The notes beneath the pieces were generated by a model, which saw only the letters and a program-made list of their open reading frames with translations, did not search any database and was not told where the DNA came from. A DNA stretch of 36,530 nt from Planctomycetota bacterium (GTDB lineage: Bacteria; Planctomycetota; Phycisphaerae; SM23-33): NCBI GenBank assembly GCA_029553505.1, contig JAKPKY010000175.1, positions 1 to 36,530 on the forward strand, written 5' to 3'. Position 1 is the first letter of the stretch. Every line of letters begins with the position of its first letter. The position numbers were made by a program, and so were the translations under genes. Positions 1 through 7,568 of the stretch are shown in pieces.

Positions 1-325
1 TGTCGGTGGTGCTGGCGCCGCCGGGCTCGACGGCCTTGGCCTTGCCCTCGATGTAGACGGCGAAGTCGCGGACGGTCGAGTCGCCCGATTTCCGCTCGGT
101 GATCCAGAGAACCGCGTCGCGCCCGGTGAAAATCCGCTGCCCCAGGACCAGGCGGAAATCGCCCAGGACGACCATGACGTTCTTCCCGTCGTCGGCGAAG
201 GCGTGGATCTGCTTTCCGCTGACGCGGGCGTCCTCGGGGAGAACCTCGGCGTCGTCGGCCCGCGCCGGCGCGTGCAGCCACGCCGTCGCGGCGATCAGGA
301 CCAGGCCCACCGAGAGGTTTTTCAT
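1..325 (-). CDS. Exported protein, N-terminal part (possibly OstA/LptA-like)
   Basis: The gene runs off the left edge, so only the first 108 codons are visible. It begins MKNLSVGLVLIAATAWLHAP and has a signal peptide with likely cleavage after an Ala-Arg-Ala stretch. The mature part (VMVVLGDFRLVLGQRIFTGRDAVLWI) has short alternating beta strands like the OstA/LptA fold, which shuttles LPS across the periplasm. That similarity is by eye and weak; an unrelated secreted beta protein is equally possible. A good promoter on the same strand lies at 372-399, so it can be transcribed apart from the reductase gene upstream. The start is ATG at 325, the only one in front of the signal peptide. Confidence 0.6.
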   Translation of the reverse strand, partial: MKNLSVGLVLIAATAWLHAPARADDAEVLPEDARVSGKQIHAFADDGKNVMVVLGDFRLVLGQRIFTGRDAVLWITERKSGDSTVRDFAVYIEGKAKAVEPGGASTTD

Positions 326-371
326 AATCGTTCTCGCAGGACTCAGACAGGAAGCGAGCGTACCGGTCGCG

Positions 372-399
372 ATTATAAGTACAGCCGGGGGCAAGTCAA
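372..399 (-). promoter_or_regulatory. Sigma-70-type promoter for the exported protein
   Basis: Read on the minus strand, a -35 TTGACT (394-399) and a perfect -10 TATAAT (372-377) are separated by 16 bases. The predicted transcript start near 365 gives a leader of about 40 bases before the ATG at 325. Confidence 0.65.
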
Positions 400-424
400 A
401 GATTCTTTCCCGGCGTCGCGTCGG

Positions 425-1399
425 TCAGGGGCGGTCGGCCTGGAGGTTCAACCAGGCCAGTTCGCCCGCCGACAGTTTCAGGTCCACCGCGGCGGCGCAG
501 TCGGCGATTTCCTCCCGGCTGCGGCAGCCGATCAGCGGGAAGAGGTTCATCGGCTGGCGGAGCACCCACGCCAGCGCCACCTGCGCCACGGACGCGCCGC
601 GCCGGGCCGCCAGCTCGCGGACGCGGTCGAGGCGGTCGAAGTTCTCCTTCGTGCCGTAGCACTGGAGGATGGGCGAGTTTTTGACCTTCTCGGCGTCGGC
701 GAGGTCTTCGCGGCGGAAGTCGCCGAAGAAGATGCCCCAACCCAGCGACGACCAGGGCAGCACGGCCAGCCGCGTCCGCTCGTACCAGTCCCGCTGGGCC
801 TTTCCGGCGGCGCCGCTGATGGTCACCGCCTCGGCCCAGGGCTCGCGGACCTGCTCAGCCAGGCTGAACTGCGGGCTGCTGACCGTGAACCCGACCAGCC
901 CGTGCTTGTCGGCGTACTCGTTGGCCTCGGCCAAGCGGTCGGTCGTCCAGTTAGACCCGCCGAACGCCCGGATCGTCCCGCGCGCGACGTACTTGTTGAG
1001 CACCTCGACGATCGGTCCGACGGGCTGGCTCGGGTCGTCGCGGTGCAGGACGTACAGGTCGATGTAGTCGAACTTCAGGCGGGCCAGCGAGTCGTGCAGG
1101 TCCGACTCGATGTCGAACGGCGTGACGCGCCGCCGGTCGGCGTTCATGTGGGCGCCCTTGTCCAGCAGGACCACCTTCTCGCGGATGTTCCGCGCGTGGA
1201 CCCACTGCCCGAACGCCCGCTCGACCTTGCCCCCGCCGTACCCGTGGGCCGCGTCGAACGTGTTGACGCCCGTGGCCAGCACCGCGTCCAGCAGCGCAAA
1301 GCTCTCGTCCAGGCGGTCCGTGCTCACCATCACCATGCCCTGGATCAGGCGGGACACCGGCTTGTCGATCCCGGGAATCTTTCCATACTCCATCGCCAT
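425..1399 (-). CDS. Aldo/keto reductase family oxidoreductase
   Basis: This 324-residue protein has the size and TIM-barrel layout of aldo/keto reductases, which reduce carbonyls with NAD(P)H in the cytoplasm. The catalytic tetrad can be placed: Asp49 and Tyr54 in FDAAHGYG, Lys81 in LLDKGAH and His119 in YVLHRDDP. The C-terminal FPLIGCRSREEI matches the segment that contacts the cofactor phosphate. The ATG at 1399 is preceded by GAGGTGA at good spacing. It lies 68 bases after a Gfo/Idh/MocA oxidoreductase on the same strand. Such pairs are common in sugar or cyclitol catabolism, but no substrate can be assigned. The family call is secure. Confidence 0.9.
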   Translation of the reverse strand: MAMEYGKIPGIDKPVSRLIQGMVMVSTDRLDESFALLDAVLATGVNTFDAAHGYGGGKVERAFGQWVHARNIREKVVLLDKGAHMNADRRRVTPFDIESDLHDSLARLKFDYIDLYVLHRDDPSQPVGPIVEVLNKYVARGTIRAFGGSNWTTDRLAEANEYADKHGLVGFTVSSPQFSLAEQVREPWAEAVTISGAAGKAQRDWYERTRLAVLPWSSLGWGIFFGDFRREDLADAEKVKNSPILQCYGTKENFDRLDRVRELAARRGASVAQVALAWVLRQPMNLFPLIGCRSREEIADCAAAVDLKLSAGELAWLNLQADRP

Positions 1400-1467
1400 C
1401 GTTCACCTCTTGTTTCTATGGTGCCGCCGGTCGTTCCGGACAGGGGCCGGCGGAAAATTCGGACTTC

Positions 1468-2448
1468 TCACTCCATCGGATAGCGGAGCTTCCACTGGGC
1501 GCGGAGGGCGTCCAGGGTCTCCAGGATCGAGATCGACTCGTCGAGCGGCATGACGTCGCTTTCGGTCCTGCCGTCGCGCAGACACTGCCCGACGTGTTCG
1601 GCCTGGTAGTTGTACCCGTTTCCGCGGAGGGGAATCTCGACGGTTTCGTCCTTTCCGCCGGCCGTGATCGTCAGCCTGGAAGCCTTGAAGAACGGGTTGT
1701 GGATTCGGATGCGCCCGTCGGTTCCGAGGATGGACGCCTCGACGGGGGTCTGGGTGCGGATGGCGGTGTAGAGGACGGCCAGTTTGCCGCCCTCGTAGGT
1801 CAGGACCATTCCCGCCTGCTCGTCGACGCCGGTCTGGCCGATGTGGGCGGCGCCGGTCGTGGCGACGGGCGTTCCGAGGATCATCGACGCCAGGGAGACG
1901 CAATAGACGCCGACGTCGAGCAGTCCGCCGCCGGCCAGCCGCGGATTGAACAGCCGCCCCTCGGGGTTCAGGCCCCCGCGGAAGCCGAAGTCCGCCGCCA
2001 CCATCCGCACCTCGCCGATGGCGCCGGAGGCGATCAGCTCGCGCACGCGGGCAATGGCGGGAATGAAGCGGGTCCACATGGCCTCCATGCAGAAGCGTTT
2101 CTTCGCGCGGGCCAGCGCCACCAGCTCGCGGGCCTCGCGGGCGTTGACGGTGAAGGGCTTCTCCACCAGCACCGCTTTCCCACCCTCCAGGCACAGCGCG
2201 GCGGCGGATTTGTGCTGCGGGTGCGGGGTGGCCACGTAGATGGCGTCCACGTCGGCGTCGGCCGCCAGCGCCTCGTAGCTGCCGTGGCAGCGCGGCACGT
2301 TGAACTGCTTTCCGAAGGCGTCGGCCTTTTCCTGCGAGCGGCTGCCCACCGCCACCAGTTCGGCGCCGCGGGCGTCGCGGAGCCCCTCGGCGAACTTTTT
2401 CGCGATCGCGCCCATCGCCAGGATGCCCCACCGAACGTTCTTTGCCAT
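1468..2448 (-). CDS. Gfo/Idh/MocA family NAD(P)-dependent oxidoreductase
   Basis: A 326-residue cytoplasmic dehydrogenase. The N-terminal Rossmann fold shows RWGILAMGAIAKKFA (residues 6-20), and the family's EKP motif is at 96-98 with the catalytic Lys97. The C-terminal alpha/beta domain has GGGLLDVGVY (173-182), typical of the branch containing trans-dihydrodiol and sugar dehydrogenases. It follows the methyltransferase stop by 40 bases and precedes the aldo/keto reductase by 68, so the three probably form one transcript. The substrate is unknown; family members oxidise or reduce sugars, inositols and related diols. Confidence 0.9.
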   Translation of the reverse strand: MAKNVRWGILAMGAIAKKFAEGLRDARGAELVAVGSRSQEKADAFGKQFNVPRCHGSYEALAADADVDAIYVATPHPQHKSAAALCLEGGKAVLVEKPFTVNAREARELVALARAKKRFCMEAMWTRFIPAIARVRELIASGAIGEVRMVAADFGFRGGLNPEGRLFNPRLAGGGLLDVGVYCVSLASMILGTPVATTGAAHIGQTGVDEQAGMVLTYEGGKLAVLYTAIRTQTPVEASILGTDGRIRIHNPFFKASRLTITAGGKDETVEIPLRGNGYNYQAEHVGQCLRDGRTESDVMPLDESISILETLDALRAQWKLRYPME

Positions 2449-2488
2449 TTCCGATTCTCCTCCGCCCCGCCGCCGGCATTCGCGGCGG

Positions 2489-3112
2489 TCAGCGCATGGG
2501 GCCGGGCTCCAGTTGCCCGGCGGATTCCTTCACGCAGTAGTAGGTCACGCCCTTTCCGCGGTACCGCCCGCGGCAGTCCGTCAGGCGCAGCCCGGAAAGG
2601 TTCAGCAGCCAGCGCATCTGCCGGGGCGTGTAGACGATCACGTGGTAGTCGCACTCGATCCACTTTTCCGGCGGGATGTAGCAGACGAACAGCCCGCCGT
2701 CGCGGAGCATCGCGTTGATGTTCCGCAGGGCGGCCAGCGGATTCTCGAGGTGCTCCAGGCAGTCCAGGCTGATGATGGCGTCGAACGGGGCGTTGGGGAC
2801 GGATCGCTTCGCCTGGATGTCGCCGGCGAAAAGGCGGTCGGCGACCTTCGAGGCGGCGATTTCGTCGGGGTTGATCGTCACGCCCCAGGCGTCGAAGCCC
2901 AGCTCCCGCAGGCGCGCGACGGTGTTTCCGACCCCGCAGCCGACGTCCAGCACGCTCCGCACGCCGCGGTCGGCGAAGGCGCGGAGGACGCGCTTCTCGT
3001 CGACGCGTTTGAACGCGCGCCGGTTGGACAGTTTTTCCCGCGACTCGGACAAGGTCAACGGCTCCACAAGGGCATGGGGCAACGTCTTACCGCAGCAGCC
3101 GCCCGGAGGCAA
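2489..3112 (-). CDS. Class I SAM-dependent methyltransferase
   Basis: A 207-residue protein with SAM-binding motif I VLDVGCGVGN (54-63), an acidic turn around GVTINPDE (78-84) and post-motif II DAIISLDCLEHLENPL (111-126), the layout of small-molecule methyltransferases. No acceptor can be named. The start is uncertain: the longest frame opens with TTG at 3112, and a GTG at 3067 would drop 15 residues; neither has a clear ribosome binding site. The conserved fold begins after residue 40, so both starts leave it intact. It is the first gene of the minus-strand run towards the two oxidoreductases and is divergent from the PQQ-propeller gene. Confidence 0.8.
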   Translation of the reverse strand: MPPGGCCGKTLPHALVEPLTLSESREKLSNRRAFKRVDEKRVLRAFADRGVRSVLDVGCGVGNTVARLRELGFDAWGVTINPDEIAASKVADRLFAGDIQAKRSVPNAPFDAIISLDCLEHLENPLAALRNINAMLRDGGLFVCYIPPEKWIECDYHVIVYTPRQMRWLLNLSGLRLTDCRGRYRGKGVTYYCVKESAGQLEPGPMR

Positions 3113-3180
3113 GGGCCGAGTTGTCCGGGATTCGCCGTATCGGGCTTGAACCGCCCGGACGATTCGGCGACAATTCCCGC

Positions 3181-3213
3181 AAGGATAACGCCCTTGCGAC
3201 GTTATCCTTTTTT
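3181..3213 (+). terminator. Terminator-like hairpin in the leader of the PQQ-propeller gene
   Basis: A perfect 10-bp stem (3181-3190 with 3200-3209) runs into six T residues (3208-3213), the form of an intrinsic terminator on the plus strand. No plus-strand gene ends upstream; the next gene is divergent. A competing 7-bp stem (CGCAAGG 3178-3184 with CCTTGCG 3192-3198) uses part of the same bases, as in attenuators. A possible promoter (TTGAAC 3146-3151, GACAAT 3169-3174) would start the RNA almost at the stem, so a more distant start would be needed for attenuation. Confidence 0.55.
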
Positions 3214-3263
3214 CGCGGCGTGCGGAGAACCCCGGCAGGCGTGATTTTTACGGAGACGCGATC

Positions 3264-4523
3264 ATGCGGAAAACGCTGATTTCCCTTGTGCTGACGATCC
3301 TGGCGTTGACTCCTTGCGTGCTGGGCGACTGGCCGCAGTTTCTCGGTCCGGACCGGACCGGCGTGGTAAAGACCGACGCGAAGCTCGCGCGGTCCTGGCC
3401 GGCCGACGGGCCCAAGGTGCTCTGGACCGTCCCGCTGGGCGAGGGGTTCGCGGGCCCTGCCGTCAAGGACGGAAAGGTCTACCTTCTGGACCGCCAGGGC
3501 GACAACGACGTGCTCCGCTGCCTGAACCTGTCCGACGGAAAGGAACTGTGGAAGTATTCCTACGCCGCGCCAGGACGGTTCGGCGACCCCAAGTATGCCG
3601 GGTCGCGCACCACCCCCACCGTCGGCGAGAAGTTCGTCTTCACCGTCGGGCCGTTCGGGCACCTGCATTGCGTGAGCCTCGCCACGCACCAGCCCGTCTG
3701 GTCGCACCACCTGCTGAAGGACTTCGGGAGCGGTGTGCCGCAGTGGAACGTGGCGCAATCGCCCGTGCTGTACAAGAACTGGGTGATCGTCGCGCCGCAG
3801 AGCCGGCAGGCGGGACTGGCCGCCTATGAGCAGGCCACCGGAAAGCTCGTCTGGAAATCCGAACCGTTCGGTTCGATGCAGTACGCCTCGCCGCTGGTCA
3901 CGACGATCGACGGCGTGGACCAGGTGCTCATGGTCGCCAACCAGGGCAAGGGCGGCACCCGGATCGTCGGCGCGGATGTCAAGGACGGGAAACTCCTCTG
4001 GTCCTACACCGGATGGAACTGCAACATCCCCGTGCCCAGCGTGACGGCCATCGGCGACGGGCGGTTCTTCATCACCGGCGATTACGGCGCCGGATGCGCC
4101 ATGTGGAAGGTCGCCCGCAGCGGCCAGTCGTGGCAAGCGACCGAGCTGTTCCGCAACCGCAACTCCGGTTCGCACATCCACAACGCCCTGCTGTACGAGG
4201 GACACCTGTACAGCAACTCCAGCCGGGACGGCAAAGGCCTCGTCTGCCAGGATCTGGAAGGCAACACGGCGTGGAAGACGGGCAAGTCGCCCTCGTTCGA
4301 CCTGGGCGGAAACCTGATCATCGTCAACGATTTGATCTACATTCTCGACGGGAACGGCGGCGCCCTGCACGTGGTGGAGGCCAGCGCCGCGGGATACAAG
4401 GAACTGGCCAAGGCCGACCTGCTCGAAGGGCAGAAGGTCTGGGCGCCGATGGCGTTCAGCGGCGGCAAATTGCTGATCCGCGACCAGAAGCAATTGCGGT
4501 GCGTGGACGTGACGGCGCGGTAG
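3264..4523 (+). CDS. Secreted PQQ-binding-like beta-propeller repeat protein
   Basis: A 419-residue exported protein. After a signal peptide (MRKTLISLVLTILALTPCVLG) the mature chain starts DWPQFLGPDRTGV, the usual opening of a large planctomycete family of PQQ-like propellers. Repeated blades carry the pattern G-K-x-x-W, for example DGKELWKY, TGKLVWKS and DGKLLWSY, followed by strands that pack into the propeller. I see no separate catalytic domain, and the PQQ ligand is not assured: most members bind no cofactor that has been shown. A periplasmic binding or scaffolding role is likely. Start ATG 3264 has GGAG about nine bases upstream. The leader hairpin suggests regulated expression. Confidence 0.85.
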   Translation: MRKTLISLVLTILALTPCVLGDWPQFLGPDRTGVVKTDAKLARSWPADGPKVLWTVPLGEGFAGPAVKDGKVYLLDRQGDNDVLRCLNLSDGKELWKYSYAAPGRFGDPKYAGSRTTPTVGEKFVFTVGPFGHLHCVSLATHQPVWSHHLLKDFGSGVPQWNVAQSPVLYKNWVIVAPQSRQAGLAAYEQATGKLVWKSEPFGSMQYASPLVTTIDGVDQVLMVANQGKGGTRIVGADVKDGKLLWSYTGWNCNIPVPSVTAIGDGRFFITGDYGAGCAMWKVARSGQSWQATELFRNRNSGSHIHNALLYEGHLYSNSSRDGKGLVCQDLEGNTAWKTGKSPSFDLGGNLIIVNDLIYILDGNGGALHVVEASAAGYKELAKADLLEGQKVWAPMAFSGGKLLIRDQKQLRCVDVTAR

Positions 4524-4535
4524 CGACGCGGCGGG

Positions 4536-4573
4536 AAAAAATTACGGCGCCCGGACCTCCCTGCCCGGGCGCC
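4536..4573 (-). terminator. Probable terminator of dnaA
   Basis: Read on the minus strand, a perfect 9-bp GC stem (4546-4554 with 4565-4573, loop of ten) is followed by GTAA and six T residues (complement of 4536-4541). The short interruption before the T run weakens the call. Between it and the dnaA stop (4574-4789) there is about 216 bases of GC-rich sequence in which I recognise no gene or RNA. Confidence 0.5.
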
Positions 4574-4789
4574 CGTCCCTGAGGGATGAATCCGTGCCGG
4601 CGCCGTCCGGCAGGTGCAGCCGCTTCGCAGGCCCGTCCGCCCCGCGGGAAATGCCCGCGCCCTCACAGTTTCGAGCGCCGTCGGCCCTCCATGCCGTCGG
4701 GCTCCCGGCGGGCGGACCCTTCCGAAGCCGGCTTGGTGCAACCTTCCATCCGATGGTTCGCGCAACTTACGTCCGTTCGCGCCGTTCCG

Positions 4790-6211
4790 TCAGGCGAACT
4801 GCTCGCCGAGCAGGTCCACGAGCTGCTGGGCGGGCAGGGATCGCGGCCCGACGGGCGTGGACCACTCGACCGGGGCGTTGTTGAGCAGCAGCAGTTCCAT
4901 GCGCTGCACCGCCAGCACGACCGAGGAGTGGTTCTTGCCCATGAAACGCCCGATCTCCGGGTAGCTCATTCGCGTGTGCCGGCGGGCGAGGAACATCGCC
5001 GTCATCCGCGCGGTCGAGACGGTTCGCGTTCGTCGCGTGGAGTGGAGGTCGGCCGGGGTGATGCCGAACAGGGCGGCGACGGCGGCCTCGATGTCGCCCA
5101 GCGTCACCGCGCCGTCGGTCCGCGCCAGGTGCTCGGCCAGCGCGTCCACCGCCACGGGCAGCGTGATCTGCCCGCCGTCCATCGCGCCCAGCGCCGCCAG
5201 CTTGATCAGGGCCCCTTCCAGCTCGCGTACGCTCGTGCGGACGTGCTGGGCGACGTACTCCAGCACCTCCGCGGGCAGCGTCAGCTTCAGCGTCCGCGCC
5301 TTGCGGCGGAGAATCTCCATCCGCGTGGAAAAATCGGGGGGCTCGATCTTGACGACCATTCCCGCGACGAACCGGCTGACGAGTTGCTCGTTGAGCTCGC
5401 CGACCAGGCGCGGGTGCGCGTCGGAGGCCATCACGATCTGCTTTCCCGCCGCGTCGATGGTGTTGAAGGTGTGCAGGAACTCGTCCTGGGTGGCCTTCTT
5501 GGCGGCAAGGAAGTGCACGTCGTCAATGACGAGCAGGTCGAGGTTGCGATAGCGTGCGCGGAACTCGCCGCTCTTCTTGTTGCGGATGGACTGGATGAAC
5601 TCGTTGGTGAACTGCTCGCCGGTGACGTAGCGGCAGCGCAGGGGGGCGCCGTCGCGATGGACGTGCGAGGCGGCCACGCAGACGCCCTGGAGCAGGTGGG
5701 TTTTCCCGACGCCGCAGGGCCCGTGGAGGAACAGGGGGTTGAACGCAGCCGGGGCGCCCGCCACGACCGCCATGGCGGCCGAATACGCCAGCTTGTTGCT
5801 CGCGCCGACGATGAAATCTTCCAGGCGGTGACGCAGCGTCACCGGCGTGACGGGGTGGCGCGGGCGGGCGCGGCCCTCGGTGACCTTGCTGACCATTTCC
5901 GCCTGTTTGTCCAGGTGGGTCTTGCGGAGATCGCCCGACAGCGAGGGGTCGATCGTCACCGCCACGCCGTGCGTTTTTCCCGTCTGCGCCTTCATCGCCT
6001 CGGCGATGTCGCCGAGGTAATGCGTCTCGATCCAGTTGGCCACGAACGGGTTGGGCACGCTGACCTTCACCTGCCCGTCGTGCAGTTCCACCCGCGTGCC
6101 GTGCCGGAACCACGCGTTGATTTTCTGCGGTCCGATCCGCTCCTGCAACGCCGTCATGAAGCCCCGAATCGACGTCGCCTCGGCGCGTACCGATACCATC
6201 AAGCCATCCAT
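4790..6211 (-). CDS. dnaA: Chromosomal replication initiator DnaA
   Basis: DnaA binds DnaA boxes at the origin and melts it to load the helicase. From ATG 6211 the protein has 473 residues: domain I (about 15-85, FMTALQERIGPQKINAWF), a short linker, AAA+ domain with Walker A GPCGVGKTH (164-172), Walker B LLVIDD (226-231), sensor I IVMASDAHPR, arginine finger Arg280 and RELEGAL (329-335), then the DNA-binding domain (about 375-450). The P-loop usually reads GGxGLGKTH and the recognition helix usually DHTTV; here they are GPCGVGKTH and KNHSSV. A GTG at 6286 would add 25 residues, but ATG 6211 has AAGGA eight bases upstream and fits the usual domain I start. No dnaN or rpmH is adjacent. Confidence 0.93.
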   Translation of the reverse strand: MDGLMVSVRAEATSIRGFMTALQERIGPQKINAWFRHGTRVELHDGQVKVSVPNPFVANWIETHYLGDIAEAMKAQTGKTHGVAVTIDPSLSGDLRKTHLDKQAEMVSKVTEGRARPRHPVTPVTLRHRLEDFIVGASNKLAYSAAMAVVAGAPAAFNPLFLHGPCGVGKTHLLQGVCVAASHVHRDGAPLRCRYVTGEQFTNEFIQSIRNKKSGEFRARYRNLDLLVIDDVHFLAAKKATQDEFLHTFNTIDAAGKQIVMASDAHPRLVGELNEQLVSRFVAGMVVKIEPPDFSTRMEILRRKARTLKLTLPAEVLEYVAQHVRTSVRELEGALIKLAALGAMDGGQITLPVAVDALAEHLARTDGAVTLGDIEAAVAALFGITPADLHSTRRTRTVSTARMTAMFLARRHTRMSYPEIGRFMGKNHSSVVLAVQRMELLLLNNAPVEWSTPVGPRSLPAQQLVDLLGEQFA

Positions 6212-6319
6212 AAGTTCGATCCTTCGCGTCCCGGAAACCTGACGGAAGCCAATCCCTTTCGTCCTCGGCGGCCTTGGAATTGTCACCCACTGCGCCGCAC
6301 TGCGTCGAAGACAGAACAG

Positions 6320-6348
6320 AATGTATCGGTGGAATGCGAGGGGGTCAA
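6320..6348 (-). promoter_or_regulatory. Probable dnaA promoter
   Basis: On the minus strand TTGACC (6343-6348) and TACATT (6320-6325) are 17 bases apart. The transcript would begin near 6313, about 100 bases before ATG 6211. The DnaA-box-like sites lie just upstream of the -35, a position suited to autoregulation. Confidence 0.5.
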
Positions 6349-6367
6349 CTTCAAACGCGGCGCTTTC

Positions 6368-6443
6368 TTATCCACACCGCTCAAGACTTTCGGTCACGAA
6401 CGTTTGGGGCAAAAAAAAATGTTTCATCCACACGTTGTTCACA
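6368..6443. promoter_or_regulatory. Cluster of DnaA-box-like sites; candidate oriC or dnaA autoregulatory region
   Basis: A perfect TTATCCACA lies at 6368-6376, a one-mismatch TCATCCACA at 6424-6432 and a relaxed TTGTTCACA at 6435-6443, all on the plus strand. A run of nine A residues (around 6412-6420) lies between them in an otherwise GC-rich genome. Three boxes next to dnaA can serve autoregulation alone, so origin function is only a candidate. Confidence 0.55.
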
Positions 6444-7350
6444 TTTCGCCGACAACTTGTTCTTTCGGCGTGTCCGAGCCGTTGTGCATCACGAAGGCGA
6501 CGCGTCGCTGCGTCGGACGGAATCCTTCGTGCTGATAGACTTTCCGCGCGGGTTCGTTCCGCACGTCGACGGCGAGCGTCAGCGCCGCGGCGCCGCGTTG
6601 GAGGGCCTGGTCGGCGGCGCGGCGGAGCATCTGCCCGCACAGGCCCGTGCCGCGATGCTCCGGCGCCACGCCCACATACACCACGTCGGCCTCGCCCGTC
6701 GCGGGCGAATCGTTCACCAGCACGCAACCGGCGGACTCGCCGTCGCGCTGCGCGATCCACCACGCCTCCGGGCGGAACGCCCCGCTGGTCTTGTGCCCCG
6801 CCACCACGTCGGCGACGGCGCGGACGCCGCACAGTTCCGGGCAGTCCAGCGACCCGCGATAGGTCCGCGCGATCAGCGCGCCCAGTTCGTCGTCGGTGAA
6901 CTGCCCGTACGCGCGCCACTGGACAGCCGGCGAATCGACGAACGGGCGGGCGAGCGCCAGATCCAGGCGCATGTAGACCAGCTCGGTCAGGCGGGCGAAG
7001 CCCGCGGCGTGAAGGATTTCGATTTCCGCCGCGTCCGACGGCGACGGCAGCGCCTGGACGATCCGCACGAATCCCGCCAGCGCCGCGCGGGACAGCGCGC
7101 CGATCAGGGCGACGAGGGTTTCGCGCGGCGAACCGACCACCCCGAGGGGCGTGTGCAGCAAAAAACCCGTTCCTCCGCGATCGGCGACGATCATGGCCAC
7201 CGCCATCGTCCGCATCGCCCGCCGCGCCCACCACAGCAGGCACGGGCGGTCCTCGCGGTCCCAGGCGCCGGTCCCGCCGCCCAGCCGCCGCAACGCCCTG
7301 GCCCGATGGCGCGGGGGAACCGGCCCGATTTGTGTCCGCAGGAGGCTCAC
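6439..7350 (-). CDS. GNAT family N-acetyltransferase
   Basis: A 303-residue protein whose C-terminal half is a GNAT domain that moves acetyl from acetyl-CoA to an amine. The acetyl-CoA loop is VAPEHRGTGLCGQ (228-240), preceded by the strand ADVVYVGV and followed by VRNEPARKVYQHEGF, the usual final helix and strand. The N-terminal half (about 45-135) looks like a degenerate second GNAT fold, giving the tandem layout seen in mycothiol synthase-like proteins; that resemblance is inferred. The start is GTG at 7350. The stop overlaps the last DnaA-box-like site. It is on the same strand as dnaA but separated from it by the dnaA promoter. Substrate unknown. Confidence 0.85.
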   Translation of the reverse strand: MSLLRTQIGPVPPRHRARALRRLGGGTGAWDREDRPCLLWWARRAMRTMAVAMIVADRGGTGFLLHTPLGVVGSPRETLVALIGALSRAALAGFVRIVQALPSPSDAAEIEILHAAGFARLTELVYMRLDLALARPFVDSPAVQWRAYGQFTDDELGALIARTYRGSLDCPELCGVRAVADVVAGHKTSGAFRPEAWWIAQRDGESAGCVLVNDSPATGEADVVYVGVAPEHRGTGLCGQMLRRAADQALQRGAAALTLAVDVRNEPARKVYQHEGFRPTQRRVAFVMHNGSDTPKEQVVGEM

Positions 7351-7372
7351 CCCCCTATCGTATCGCGCGCGA

Positions 7373-7426
7373 GGGCGGAAGCAAATCCCTGTAGGACAGG
7401 CGTCCCGCTTGTCCGGGCGGAAGCAA
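7373..7426. repeat. Hairpin flanked by 12-bp direct repeats
   Basis: A 9-bp stem with one G-T pair (7394-7402 with 7406-7414) of the type GGACAGGCG-TCC-CGCTTGTCC is bounded by two exact copies of GGGCGGAAGCAA (7373-7384 and 7415-7426). The arrangement resembles a small insertion with duplicated target, but it is too short to prove that. Confidence 0.5.
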
Positions 7427-7473
7427 GCGGCCGGGGAGTGCCGATTTCCGCGCCTTTTCGCCCGCGCAGACAG

Positions 7474-7502
7474 TTGACTTCGCCCCGGGCGGATCGTACC
7501 TT
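7474..7502 (+). promoter_or_regulatory. Possible promoter for the exported protein at 7569
   Basis: TTGACT (7474-7479) and TACCTT (7497-7502) are 17 bases apart. The -35 is strong and the -10 weak. The gene starts 67 bases further on. Confidence 0.4.
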
Positions 7503-7568
7503 GGTCCGAATCGTGCGGGCGTGTTGCGCCCGGCCGAGCGGATTCCTTCGCGATTCAGGAGTTACGGC

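Noticed and set aside
4546-4573. Terminator of the plus-strand PQQ-propeller gene
   Set aside because: The hairpin has no T run on the plus strand; the run is on the minus strand, towards dnaA.
4574-4789. Structured RNA (SRP, RNase P or tmRNA) downstream of dnaA
   Set aside because: No conserved SRP loop, RNase P or tmRNA sequence could be found on either strand.
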